Source: Solanum dulcamara (lineage: Eukaryota > Streptophyta > Magnoliopsida > Solanales > Solanaceae). From it: a DNA stretch of 64,000 nucleotides. The first letter of the stretch is position 1. Each line of letters starts with the position of its first letter. A program made the position numbers and the translations under genes. The DNA lies in the NCBI RefSeq assembly GCF_947179165.1, contig NC_077242.1, positions 23,265,097-23,329,096 of the forward strand, given 5' to 3'. The notes beneath the pieces were generated by a model, which was not told the origin of the DNA, did no database searches, and saw only the letters and a list, made by a program, of their open reading frames with translations. Below, one piece after another: positions 36,572-48,178 of this stretch.

Positions 36572-36843
36572 CTGGAAATGTAACCATCGAAGACAATATT
36601 CATATGCACCATTACAGTGACCCTATATCTATCTATATTGTATATATATTATTGTAAAAGTGAGAACCTCAAAAAAAATTGAAAGATCTAAAAAGCCTTC
36701 TAAATAATCAAAAAACCTTACGAGTCCTAAATTAACCTAAAGCCCAAGCCAACGCTCCATACTACTTAATTAACAGTGACAATACATCATATTCCGCACA
36801 GTCTGTTGGGTTCCGTTGGGCTTTTTTTTTTTTTTTTTTTTTT

Positions 36844-37169
36844 CGGGAATAGACCCTACACGAGGCTCCCACCTCTCGTGCGCGGCCAGGGGTTAAGCCG
36901 CTCACCCCCAAGCTGTATTATACATAAAACAGAAAAAAATACAAGGAGGGGGCATAGACCTAACCTCTAATCCTATGGTGGTTCATAAGCCGGCCATCCT
37001 ACTAAGGTCAGCCAACTCATTCCCGATACATGCACACGAAAAGAAAACCTAGAAACTATGCACCTAAAGGAGAGGACTCCTCTCGACACAAAGAAACTAG
37101 GAAAGCATAAATAAGGGGGGGACACTGTAATTGGGTGCTCAATTCAAGGGTGCAAGATGAAATAGTAAA
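36844..37169 (-). other. LINE 3' untranslated region
   Basis: It lies between the ORF2 stop and the poly-A tail. It includes a GC-rich block (minus strand GTGAGCGGCTTAACCCCTGG near 36886-36906) of the type seen at 3' ends of plant L1s. Confidence 0.6.
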
Positions 37170-39597
37170 TCATGGAGGCTTTTTAATCCGTTTGGTCTTC
37201 CTCCGTCTGAAGCTGGGCAGGCAGACTCTATCTAGCATGTAGTATCCTCGAGTACCAGGAGGTAGCTGCTGGAGGGTGGTGTAGTGGCCTGGAGTGGTAA
37301 GAATGTGACTGTGCTTGGAGAGAGCATCCGCAGTGAAGTTTGCCTCCCTGTATACATGCCTACAAGAAAAGAAAGCAAATAATTTGGAAATAACAACAAG
37401 GTCATGAGTTACCTGGTGAAGGCTCCACGGAGGTTTCGTTTGATGATTGATCCATTTAGTGAGCAACTCCGAGTCAACTTCTAGGATAACGTGCTGAAAG
37501 CCCTTTTGAATGCACCATTTAAGCCCATAAACTGCCGTCTCTAGTTCGGCTTGATTGTTGGTTCCCTCCCCTAACGGTATGGCATAGGCGAAGATGAATT
37601 TACCCATGTGATCTCTTAAGATTCCACCCCCCCAGTTGGCCCCGGATTACCCAACGCACTGCCGTCAGTGTTCAGCTTGACGAAACCTAGTTGTGGCTTA
37701 ATCCACGAGACTTGGGTGATCTTCATCTCATGAGTACACTTATCTATACAGGAGATGGTGTGGATCCAGTTCGAGGGCCAATGGATATAGGGGTACGCGA
37801 CTCTAAGGAGATTTGAGATGTCCTTGAAAATTGCAAATTTCACTCTCGCCAAACTAGAACTCTTCCCCCCGTATTTGCTCGCGCACCTATTCTTCCACAA
37901 ATTCCAACATATAAATATTGGGGTGGAGTGAAGGATAAGTTTGTGAGCTTCTGTGCGGTACTTGCGAAGCCACCAACTCATAACAAGAGGTTTGAGGGGT
38001 GTGGCTTCATGCCTTATGCCTAGGGAATCTGAGAAGTAGCGCCAAATATTCCTAGCGAATTGGCCAGTGCTGAAAATGTGCTCTATGGTATCCGGACCTG
38101 GAATATGGCAGCAACAACATGGAGTGGAATCATAGCCGAATGCAGTTAGCTTTTCCTCCGTTGGCAGCTTGCCTCTAAAAGCCCTCCACAACAAAAAAGA
38201 GCATTTAAAGGGGATGTTTTTGTGCCAAGTGTAATAGTCGGAAAATGTCTTGGTCCGGTGTTCCCTGACAACCTGCCATGCCGAGGAACATGTGAAGTTC
38301 CCATTGGTGTTAGGCTTCCAAATGGCCTGATCGGGTGTGTTTCCTTGCATCTGAATTGTGGAAGAAGTAATGAGAGGGACGAGTTGCACTAGTGCCAACT
38401 GATTTAGCATATCGATGTTCCATTGCCCATTTATAAGAAAATCAGCCACCCTCGCGTTGCTTGCGTTTCCCAATTCCTGCCTATAGTTGGTTAAGGGGCC
38501 GATACCTAGCCAATCGTCCCACCAAAAATAACACGAACTCGAGTGAAGCCTCCATTGAATGTGAGGTTCAGCAATGTGTTTGTTGTGCATCATGTGTTTC
38601 CATACAAGCGACTGGCCAGAATGGAATTTTTTTCTGATGGGGTTGGCTCTCTGACAGTATTTGGCTCTAAGGAACTCACCCCACAACGTTGGTTTAGCTC
38701 TAAAGATCCACCATTGCTTGAGCTGGAGAGATTTACACACATCTGTAGTTCTCCTCAACCCAATACCTCCTTCGTCATATGGATAACAAAGTTTTTTCCA
38801 TGAAGCCCAATGGTATTTTTTCTTGTTATCCTTCCACCCCCAGAAAAAATCAGCGGTGACTCTCTCAATCTGTTTGAGAGTAGTACGGGAGGAGTAATGG
38901 CCGAAAGAAGGTGAATGGGGAGCGACTGAAGTACGTATTTCACGAGTGTAGCTCTACCGCCGTAGCTGAGGATTTTGGAATGCCACCCTCTAATTCTGTT
39001 GACAACCTTAGAGACCATGTTCGTGTAGTACATGACTCTTTGCCTGCCAATGTACAGAGGACATCCTAAGTAGGTGATGGGACTATGCTTCTGAGTGAAA
39101 CCCATAACCTGTTTCACCGTTTCCACATTGTCTTGGAGTGCATTGGGATGCATCATGAAGTGGCTCTTATTTTTGTTTATAAGCTGCCCCGATGTCTTTT
39201 CATACAGAGTCAAGGTCTTCATGATAATTTGAAGAATTTCCCTCCTTCCGGAGGAAAAGATGATAACGTCATCCGCAAAACTCAAATGGTTAATTTGTGG
39301 GCCTCTTTTCTTCATATAAAAACCATGATAGAAGTGGTAATTATGAAGACTATTCAGCATTCTGGAAAGCACCTCCGCTCCCAAAATGAATAAAGCGGGA
39401 GCAAGAGGATCACCCTGTTTGAGCCCTCTGGTAGAATGGAAAAAACCATGTCTAGATCCATTAATAATAACAGAGTACCAATTGTTAGACATGATTCGCC
39501 AAATCATATCAATAAAGGTCTCACCGAAGCCCATCCTTCTCAGTACCAGACAAGTATAAGACCAGGAGACTCTATCATATGCTTTGGCCATGTCTAA
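37170..39597 (-). pseudogene. LINE ORF2, C-terminal part (RT end, zf-RVT, RNase H)
   Basis: Starting at 39597, KLDMAKAYDRVSW continues the RT. SFADDVIIF near 39300-39275 is the catalytic box, and RGLKQGDPLAP is nearby. A one-base frameshift near 38890 (shared with the duplicate copy) precedes the zinc-binding zf-RVT segment (FKCSFLLWRAFRGKLPTEEK; CCCCHIPGPDTIEHIF near 38130-38080). The end is an RNase H: NTDGSALGNPGP, then QAELETAVYGLKWC, EVDSELL and FTADALSKH, so all four acidic residues are present. A length change in a G run (minus strand, about 37626-37634) shifts the frame between NTDGSA and QAELE. RNase H at the end of ORF2 is known in plant L1s. It would help remove RNA after target-primed synthesis. 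Confidence 0.88.
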
Positions 39598-39602
39598 CTT
39601 GA
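39598..39602. repeat. Left target duplication of element B
   Basis: CTTGA occurs here and at 50495-50499. Fusing the two restores the LINE reading V-I-K-L-D across the site. Confidence 0.95.
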
Positions 39603-41918
39603 TGTAATATCCCCTAAAAACGTTGTATACGATGTTTCAATTTTTGCCTAAACATGATACAGTCTCTGTATTTTGGTCATAACTTTTCATAGAAATATCC
39701 AAATTGAGTGATTCAAATTTCTGAGTAACCACAAGATCATTACCTACAACTTTTATGAAGACCATATTTTAAGATTCGGAGGTTAAGTAGGTCAAATAAA
39801 TTAATCTTTGTAAGGTAGGATGCTGTTACGGAAATGAGTGTTTATAGAAGAAAAATCATATCTCACTGTAGGTTTATCCAAATTGGTTGATTCTTGAAAG
39901 ATATGAAACTAGACTTCCATATCTACAATTCTTATGAAGACACCAAATCCTAATAAGGAATTTATCTTATTCAAACGCAGCTCCCAAAAAGAGTATTCTG
40001 TCAAAGATAACTCATTTCACCTACCATAGAAAGATCTAGATACATTTGACATCACTCATGACATAAATTGTCCTCCATTTAACATCATCCATGACATCAA
40101 TATATTCCACTAAATTTTCAGATTTTTATTTATAATTATTTTATTTATTGTTAGGTCATCTTTCCCACCTATAAATACCCACCTTATTTCCTCATTTTAT
40201 TCATCAAGCTTTCTCAAGCAAATCTTCTCTCTATACACATTCTCAAATATAGTTTTAGTTCTTAGTAGTGAAGAAATACTATTCCGGTGATTCATATATT
40301 CCGGGTAGTACACAAAACGTTCCGGCAAGGAGAGAAGCTAGGACTCAAGAGTGTTCATTAAGTCTTCCGGTACCAACTAAAGCTTCGGTTTCCAGGTATG
40401 TAAGGTTTCAATGAGAGTATTCCTTCCACTCTCATGTCTAAATTATTTTGATTATATGATAAATTATATTTATTTTCTTTAAACTCTACTCTAAGTTATG
40501 TGTGTATTTATCCATGGGTTCTTCCACCCATGTAGTCCAAAAACTCTTTCAATTAAATATCTTGATTTCAAGTAATATTTTCTTATGTTAATTCTTATAT
40601 TTACTTAATAGTATGAATCATGGTTAAACTAATGATTATTACTCTATTTTGATGCAACATAATTTCATATGTACGAATTGATGATTTACAAGTAAACCCT
40701 CTAACTATCTATTTAAAGGTTCTTGAAATTCATGGTGGGTTGTTTAAAGCATGATTTTTAATTAATGGATTTCAAAGTATTTATGTATATTTATTTACAT
40801 ATATGTTTGCAAGTTGAAGTTATTTGAACCCACCTAGTTTTACTATATTTTCAATAAAGTTTGACTTGAAAGCTTTGACTCCAAATAAATGTTTATGAAA
40901 GCAATATCTTTGATCAAAAGGGAGTCTTATGAAATGAAAGAATGATGAAATGATATGAATGATGGATTCTTTATGCAATAAGGACAATTCTTGCATAATT
41001 GAATTACCAAATGTTTTAATGAGCTATTCTACCGAATATGATGTTTGAATTCTCAAGTTATATGCTATGAATATTTTAAAGTATTAAATTATTCCGTGGG
41101 ATTAACTTAGCACCGAATGAGGCATTGAGGTGGGATTCGGTAAGGAAATCCTAGTAGCAAACCCTTGTCTCATTAACTATGTGCCAACATAGGAGCCCTT
41201 GTAGGCTTAGGCTAATGGATCCATAAATAGCCCTTAAAGTTAAAGTTAAAGAAATGAATGAAGTTGACGGAGTTCTACCTGGCAAGTAGTCTCCCCGGCC
41301 AACGTAGGGGGTTATGTTGGATTCCATGTAATAGCTCGCATGGTCTTAAATGTCGGTTATGGTTAATTTCCCACAAAATGAATGTTTTAAAGGATATCCA
41401 TATGATTTATTATGCATGTATTACATTATGTTCCATATTACATAAATGTTATAATATTTTCTCAATGTTCATGCATCCTTACATACTTAGTACATTCAAA
41501 GTACTAACGCATACTCTTTTGCCTACATGATATCACCATGTAGGGATCGCTGCTCCTCCTCGTTCTCCTCCACGTGGCTAGTTGATATTCCATTGAAGAC
41601 TACTTTTGGTGAGTTCCCATGTTCCGGGAACAATACTCCTTTGTCTTTCTAGCTTATGATATGTTAAGATATTTTATTATGGCATTTCTTCTATTATGAT
41701 TGAGGGTGAGCTAGGAACTTGTCTTAGCCCCATTAAATCTAATAGTTAGAGGTATTGTTGGACATATGTAAGTTGAAGATTTATTATTATGATTTCCGCT
41801 TGTCTATTTATCATTATTACCTATGAAAGGCTAAAAGAATGCTAAGAGGCTTGTTTGAGGTACTTTCGGGTTCCTCATTCGCCATGTCACGTCTAGGCCC
41901 TAGGCTTGGGTCGTGACA
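39603..41918 (+). repeat. Left LTR of element B
   Basis: TGTAATATCCCC...GGGTCGTGACA. The TATA box is at 40170-40177, and a splice-donor-like AGGTATGTAAGG is at 40394-40405. The frame at 41258-41530 is a chance ORF that recurs in the partner LTR. Confidence 0.95.
40170..40177 (+). promoter_or_regulatory. TATA box in element B left LTR
   Basis: TATAAATA in CACCTATAAATACCCACC, repeated at 48746-48753. It is the likely promoter for gag-pol. Confidence 0.65.
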
Positions 41919-41922
41919 AACT

Positions 41923-41934
41923 TGGTATCAGAGC
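41923..41934 (+). other. Primer-binding site of element B
   Basis: TGGTATCAGAGC, four bases after the LTR, is a perfect match to the usual initiator tRNA-Met complement. Confidence 0.9.
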
Positions 41935-42133
41935 CCGAGGTTTTGAATGATCCTTGGAAGTCCAACATGCCGCGTCGAATAGGTTCTTGTTCATGGTTGT
42001 GAAGCGCGCCACAATTATGAATAAGAGACTATGAGGCGTTTAGGAAAATTTTCACTTCTTTCAAATTCATGTCGTGCCTTAGAGTGTCCTAAGCTTTCCT
42101 TTAACTAACGACCCATTTTGTGTTCTCTAGATA

Positions 42134-45100
42134 ATGACTCGTGGAAGACCACCTCGAAGAGCAAGGGTTGACGATGAGGACCAAACTCCTCCGATTCCTA
42201 ATGCCCAACATCATGAGGACGGGGTAACCCATGCCGAGTTTCGCAGTGTTATTACTTTGTTAGCTCAAGTCGTAGCTAACCAAGGGAATCTAGGTGTTCC
42301 TTCTCCCCAAATGCAAAATCCAGCCTCTAGGATTCGGGATTTCCAAAGGATGAATCCACCCGAGTTCGATGGTTCTAAACTAGATGAGGACCCTATGGAG
42401 TTCATTAATGAGGTGTACCGGATTGTGGCTATCATGGGTGTGCCACCAAATGAGAAGGCCGAGCTAGTGGCCTATCAACTCAAAGGTGTGGCTCGAGTAT
42501 GGTACGAACAATGGATTGTTGAGAGGGATGAAGAAATAGGGTCGATAGGATGGGAAGAGTTCAAAGGTGCCTTCCTAGACCGCTTCTTCCCATTAGAGCT
42601 AAGGGAGGCCAAAATCCAAGAGTTCATCAACCTCCGTCAAGGGAGTATGAGCGTGAGGGAGTATGCTCTCAAATTCACTAAGTTGTCAAAGTATGCTCCT
42701 TTTATGGTTTCCGACCCAAGAGCTAGGATGAGCAAGTTTATTTCCGGTGTCTCAAGCTTGGTGTCCAAGGAGTGCAAAACGGCCATGTTGATCAAGGAGA
42801 TGGATATCTCTCGGTTAATGACTTACGCAGAACAAATTAAAGAAGAGAAGCTTAGAGAGAGATCAAGGGGGTTCAAAAAGGCTAGAGTGGATGGTGGAGG
42901 GTTTAACCCTCAAAGGTCCGATTATGGTAACAATGGCAAAGGTCAAGGTGGGCAACGATTTGTGGGACAAGGTTCCACCAATACTCCTCCTCCAAGGTTC
43001 AACAAGGACAAAAGTGGTAAACCAATGATTCCAAGAGAGAATGTTGCTACTCAAACAATCCCTGCTTGCAAGAAGTGTGGAAGGACTCACAAAGGGGAAT
43101 GCTTAGCTGGTTCCAATGCATGCTTTAAGTGTGGCAAGCTGGGCCACCATGCTAAGGATTGTAGAGATGGTGGTGGTAGGACTCAAGGCCAAATTGCTCA
43201 TGGTCAACAAGTCCAAGGAGGTGTCCAACGCACCAACCGCTTTTATGCCTTGCATGGGAGACAAGAGGTTGAGGATGCACCCAATGTCATTACCGGTATG
43301 TTAAAGGTCTTTTCTTTTGATGTGTATGCACTATTAGATCCGGGTGCAAATTTATCTTTTGTTACTCCATTCCTTGCTAATAGATTTGATGTTTTACCTG
43401 AAATGTTATTAGAGCCCTATTTGGTGTCTACCCCCGTTGGTGAGTCAGTTATTGCTAGAAAGGTCTATAGGGATTGCCTTGTGTCTATCTTGCATAAAGT
43501 TATTCCTTGTGATCTCATTGAGCTAGATATGGTAGATTTCGATGTCATTCTTGGGATGGATTGGTTACATGCATCTTATGCTTTCATAGATTGTAGGAAT
43601 CGTCGAGTCAAGTTCCAATTTCCAAATGAGCCTGTTATTGAATGGCAGGGTCGTGATTCGGTGGTTAAGGGTCAGTTTATTTCTTATCTTAAGGCTCGCA
43701 AAATGATTTCTAAGGGATGTATTTACCATATTGTGAGGGTTAGGGATGTCAACTCCAAAAGTCCTTCTTTTGAGTCAGTTCCTATAGTCAATGAATTCCC
43801 CGATGTCTTTCCTGATGATCTTCCCGGTATCCCTCCCGAAAGGGAAGTTGATTTTGGTATTGATATCCTCCCCGATACCCAACCTATCTCTATTCCTCCT
43901 TACCGCATGGCCCCAGCAGAATTGAAAGAGCTGAAGGAACAATTAAAGGACTTGTTAGAGAAGGGGTTCATAAGACCAAGTATTTCGCCATGGGGTGCTC
44001 CCGTTCTATTTGTAAGAAAGAAGGATGGGTCACTTCGAATGTGCATAGACTATCGGCAATTAAATAAGATGACCATTAAGAACAAGTACCCACTCCCTAG
44101 AATAGATGACTTGTTTGATCAATTACAAGGGGCAAGTCACTTCTCCAAGATCGACCTTCGGTCCGGCTACCACCATCTACGGGTAAGGGAGTGTGACATT
44201 CCCAAAACAGCCTTCCGAACAAGGTATGGTCACTATGAGTTTGTGGTGATGAGTTTTGGGTTGACGAATGCACCAGCGGTGTTTATGGACTTGATGAATA
44301 GGGTGTTCAAACCTTACCTTGATACCTTTGTAGTAGTCTTCATTGATGATATTTTAATTTACTCTCGGGGTGAGGAAGAACATAAAAATCACTTGAGAGT
44401 TGTGCTTCAAACATTGAGGGATAAACAATTATTTGCAAAATTTAGTAAGTGTGAATTTTGGTTAAAGGAGGTAGCATTTCTTGGTCACGTAGTGTCCGGT
44501 GATGGAATCAAGGTTGATCCTAAGAAAATAGAGGCAGTCAAAAATTGGCCTAGACCATTATCTCCTTCAGACATTAGGAGCTTCTTAGGTCTAGCCGGGT
44601 ACTATAGACGGTTCGTCAAAGGCTTTTCTTCCATCTCATCTCTTATGACAAAATTGACCCAAAAGAAATCCAAATTCATATGGACAGATGAGTGTGAGAA
44701 GAGTTTCCAGACCTTAAAAGATCGACTTACCTCTGCTCCTATTTTGACTCTCCCAGAAGGATTTGTAGTTTATTGTGATGCTTCAAAGATTGGTTTAGGT
44801 TGTGTCTTAATGCAAAAAGGCAAGGTAATAGCCTATGCTTCTAGGCAATTAAAGGTGCATGAGCGCAACTACCCTACCCATGACCTTGAATTGGCGGCTG
44901 TTGTTTTTGCTCTGAAGATTTGGAGGCATTACCTCTATGGGGTGCATGTGGATGTATATACTGATCATAAGAGTCTTCAATATGTGTTTACCCAAAAGGA
45001 CCTTAATCTAAGGCAAAGGAGGTGGCTAGAACTCCTTAAGGACTATGACATGAGTGTGCACTATCATCCGGGTAAAGCCAATGTGGTTGCTGATGCACTT

Positions 45101-46615
45101 AGTAGAATATCTATGGGGAGTGTGGCCCATGTGGATGAAAGGAAGAGGGAGTTGGTGAAAGATGTTCACCGATTGGCTAGATTAGGGGTGAAGTTGGGTA
45201 GTACTAATGATGGGGGTATGGTTGTTCAAAATAGTTCTGAATCCTCTTTGGTAGTGGATGTTAAATCAAAGCAAGATCTTGACCCAAAGTTTATCGAGTT
45301 AAAGAAGTTGGTAAAGGAAAAGAAGATAGAAGTCTTTTCCCAAGGGGGAGATGGGGTTCTATACTACCAAGGTCGGATATGTGTTCCAGATGTTGATGGC
45401 CTAAGGAGTTTGATCTTGATGGAGGCTCATAATTCTAGATACTCCATTCATCCTGGTTCAACAAAAATGTACCGAGACTTAAAGGAGTTGTATTGGTGGG
45501 GTGGCATGAAGAAGGACATAGCAAGGTTTGTGTCCGAATGTACAAATTGTCAACAAGTGAAGGCCGAACATCAAAGACCGGGTGGCCTAGCCCAAGACAT
45601 TAAAATCCCAACTTGGAAATGGGAAAATGTGAATATGGATTTTGTAGTGGGTTTGCCTCATACTCGGAAACGTCATGACTCGATTTGGGTAATTATTGAT
45701 AGAATGACTAAGTCAGCTCACTTCTTACCGGTTAAAACTTCCTATAGTGCCGAAGACTATGCCAAGTTGTATATTCGGGAGTTGGTGAGGTTGCATGGTG
45801 TGCCATTATCCATTATTTCGGATCGTGGTACCCAATTCACTTCTCACTTCTGGAGATCATTTCAAAAAGGCCTCGGTACTAAGGTAAAGTTGAGCACAAC
45901 ATTCCATCCTCAAACGGATGGGCAAGCCGAAAGGACGATTCAAACACTAGAGGATATGTTAAGGGCTTGTGTGTTGGAGTTTAAAGGGAATTGGGATGAT
46001 CATCTACCTCTCATCGAGTTTGCCTATAATAATAGTTACCACTCAAGTATTGAGATGGCACCGTTTGAGGCTTTGTATGGGAGACGATGTAGATCACCGG
46101 TAGGTTGGTACGAAGTAGGTGAGATGACCTTGTTGGGCCTCGATTTGGTACTTGATGCTTTAGAGAAGGTGAAGATCATTAGAGAGAGGTTCAAGACGGC
46201 TCAAAGTCGTCAAAAGTCCTATTCTGACACTAGAAGAAGGGATCTTCAGTTTAATGTGGATGATTGGGTGTATCTGAAGGTTTCACCCATGAAAGGTGTG
46301 GTTCGATTTGGTAAGAAAGGGAAATTGAGCCCTAGATATGTAGGGCCTTATAGAATTGTGAGACGTGTTGGTAAGGTTGCATATGAGTTGGAATTACCAT
46401 TGGAAATGGCCATGGTTCATCCGGTGTTTCACGTGTCTATGTTGAAAAAACATGTGGGTGATTCTAGTTCCATTGTACCTATGGCAGTAGTGAATATTGA
46501 AGAAAACTTGACCTATGAAGAAGTTCCTGTGCGGTACTTGCGAAGCCACCAACTCATAACAAGAGGTTTGAGGGGTGTGGCTTCATGCCTTATGCCTAGG
46601 GAATCTGAGAAGTAG
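42134..46615 (+). CDS. gag-pol: Gag-Pol polyprotein of element B, open but chimeric at its end
   Basis: The frame has 1493 codons from the ATG after the leader. Gag has a capsid core (about residues 60-250) and the knuckle [14 protein letters not shown] from Cys330. Protease has LLDPGA with Asp402. RT (about 600-780) has MCIDYRQLN and FIDD, aspartates 738-739. RNase H starts at YCDAS (Asp882) and includes YTDHKS and VADALSR. Integrase has an HHCC finger (HPG...CTNC) and the triad Asp1169, Asp1230 and Glu1266 with exact 35-residue spacing. All catalytic residues seen are intact. The chromodomain expected after TYEEVPV is missing: from codon 1466 on, about 28 residues are read from antisense LINE sequence before the TAG/stop at 46613-46615. 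Loss of the chromodomain would be expected to affect targeting to heterochromatin (inference). Confidence 0.92.
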   Translation: MTRGRPPRRARVDDEDQTPPIPNAQHHEDGVTHAEFRSVITLLAQVVANQGNLGVPSPQMQNPASRIRDFQRMNPPEFDGSKLDEDPMEFINEVYRIVAIMGVPPNEKAELVAYQLKGVARVWYEQWIVERDEEIGSIGWEEFKGAFLDRFFPLELREAKIQEFINLRQGSMSVREYALKFTKLSKYAPFMVSDPRARMSKFISGVSSLVSKECKTAMLIKEMDISRLMTYAEQIKEEKLRERSRGFKKARVDGGGFNPQRSDYGNNGKGQGGQRFVGQGSTNTPPPRFNKDKSGKPMIPRENVATQTIPACKKCGRTHKGECLAGSNACFKCGKLGHHAKDCRDGGGRTQGQIAHGQQVQGGVQRTNRFYALHGRQEVEDAPNVITGMLKVFSFDVYALLDPGANLSFVTPFLANRFDVLPEMLLEPYLVSTPVGESVIARKVYRDCLVSILHKVIPCDLIELDMVDFDVILGMDWLHASYAFIDCRNRRVKFQFPNEPVIEWQGRDSVVKGQFISYLKARKMISKGCIYHIVRVRDVNSKSPSFESVPIVNEFPDVFPDDLPGIPPEREVDFGIDILPDTQPISIPPYRMAPAELKELKEQLKDLLEKGFIRPSISPWGAPVLFVRKKDGSLRMCIDYRQLNKMTIKNKYPLPRIDDLFDQLQGASHFSKIDLRSGYHHLRVRECDIPKTAFRTRYGHYEFVVMSFGLTNAPAVFMDLMNRVFKPYLDTFVVVFIDDILIYSRGEEEHKNHLRVVLQTLRDKQLFAKFSKCEFWLKEVAFLGHVVSGDGIKVDPKKIEAVKNWPRPLSPSDIRSFLGLAGYYRRFVKGFSSISSLMTKLTQKKSKFIWTDECEKSFQTLKDRLTSAPILTLPEGFVVYCDASKIGLGCVLMQKGKVIAYASRQLKVHERNYPTHDLELAAVVFALKIWRHYLYGVHVDVYTDHKSLQYVFTQKDLNLRQRRWLELLKDYDMSVHYHPGKANVVADALSRISMGSVAHVDERKRELVKDVHRLARLGVKLGSTNDGGMVVQNSSESSLVVDVKSKQDLDPKFIELKKLVKEKKIEVFSQGGDGVLYYQGRICVPDVDGLRSLILMEAHNSRYSIHPGSTKMYRDLKELYWWGGMKKDIARFVSECTNCQQVKAEHQRPGGLAQDIKIPTWKWENVNMDFVVGLPHTRKRHDSIWVIIDRMTKSAHFLPVKTSYSAEDYAKLYIRELVRLHGVPLSIISDRGTQFTSHFWRSFQKGLGTKVKLSTTFHPQTDGQAERTIQTLEDMLRACVLEFKGNWDDHLPLIEFAYNNSYHSSIEMAPFEALYGRRCRSPVGWYEVGEMTLLGLDLVLDALEKVKIIRERFKTAQSRQKSYSDTRRRDLQFNVDDWVYLKVSPMKGVVRFGKKGKLSPRYVGPYRIVRRVGKVAYELELPLEMAMVHPVFHVSMLKKHVGDSSSIVPMAVVNIEENLTYEEVPVRYLRSHQLITRGLRGVASCLMPRESEK

Positions 46616-48178
46616 CGCCAAATATTCCTAGCGAATTGGCCAGTGCTGAAAATGTGCTCTATGGTATCCGGACCTGGAATATGGCAGCAACAACATAGAG
46701 TGGAATCATAGCCGAATGCAGTTAGCTTTTCCTCCGTTGGCAGCTTGCCTCTAAAAGCCCTCCACAACAAAAAAGAGCATTTAAAGGGGATGTTTTTGTG
46801 CCAAGTGTAATAGTCGGAAAATGTCTTGGTCCGGTGTTCCCTGACAACCTGCCATGCCGAGGAACATGTGAAGTTCCCATTGGTGTTAGGCTTCCAAATG
46901 GCCTGATCGGGTGTGTTTCCTTGCATCTGAATTGTGGAAGAAGTAATGAGAGGGACGAGTTGCACTAGTGCCAACTGATTTAGCATATCGATGTTCCATT
47001 GCCCATTTATAAGAAAATCAGCCACCCTCGCGTTGCTTGCGTTTCCCAATTCCTGCCTATAGTTGGTTAAGGGGCCGATACCTAGCCAATCGTCCCACCA
47101 AAAATAACACGAACCCGAGTGAAGCCTCCATTGAATGTGAGGTTCAGCAATGTGTTTGTTGTGCATCATGTGTTTCCATACAAGCGACTGGCCAGAATGG
47201 AATTTTTTTCTGATGGGGTTGGCTCTCTGACAGTATTTGGCTCTAAGGAACTCACCCCACAACGTTGGTTTAGCTCTAAAGATCCACCATTGCTTGAGCT
47301 GGAGAGATTTACACACATCTGTAGTTCTCCTCAACCCAATACCTCCTTCGTCATATGGATAACAAAGTTTTTTCCATGAATCCCAATGGTATTTTTTCTT
47401 GTTATCCTTCCACCCCCAGAAAAAATCAGCGGTGACTCTCTCAATCTGTTTGAGAGTAGTACGGGGGGAGTAATGGCCGAAAGAAGGTGAATGGGGAGCG
47501 ACTGAAGTACGTATTTCACGAGTGTAGCTCTACCGCCGTAGCTGAGGATTTTGGAGTGCCACCCTCTAATTCTGTTGACAACCTTAGAGACCATGTTCGT
47601 GTAGTACATGACTCTTTGCCTGCCAATGTACAGAGGACATCCTAAGTAGGTGATGGGACTATGCTTCTGAGTGAAACCCATAACCTGTTTCACCGTTTCC
47701 ACATTGTCTTGGAGTGCATTGGGATGCATCATGAAGTGGCTCTTATTTTTGTTTATAAGCTGCCCCGATGTCTTTTCATACAGAGTCAAGGTCTTCATGA
47801 TAATTTGAAGAATTTCCCTCCTTCCGGAGGAAAAGATGATAACGTCATCCGCAAAACTCAAATGGTTAATTTGTGGGCCTCTTTTCTTCATATAAAAACC
47901 ATGATAGAAGTGGTAATTATGAAGACTATTCAGCATTCTGGAAAGCACCTCCGCTCCCAAAATGAATAAAGCGGGAGCAAGAGGATCACCCTGTTTGAGC
48001 CCTCTGGTAGAATGGAAAAAACCATGTCTAGATCCATTAATAATAACAGAGTACCAATTGTTAGACATGATTCGCCAAATCATATCAATAAAGGTCTCAC
48101 CGAAGCCCATCCTTCTCAGTACCAGACAAGTATAAGACCAGGAGACTCTATCATATGCTTTGGCCATGTCTAACTTGA
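46527..48178 (-). pseudogene. Duplicate copy of the LINE ORF2 C-terminal segment
   Basis: It copies 37951-39602, with about five base differences noticed (for example Pro/Leu and Ser/Gly changes in the zf-RVT part). It starts at a 4-bp match CTGT shared with gag-pol at 46527-46530, which fits end joining. It carries the same RT frameshift near 47466, so that lesion predates the duplication. A frame at 46513-47334 runs into antisense gag-pol. Confidence 0.93.

Noticed and set aside
36776..36970. ORF with a poly-Phe run
   Set aside because: It is the LINE poly-A tail read from the opposite strand.
41258..41530. 90-codon ORF present twice (also 49834-50106)
   Set aside because: It is the same LTR position in both LTRs of element B. 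It is non-coding LTR sequence.
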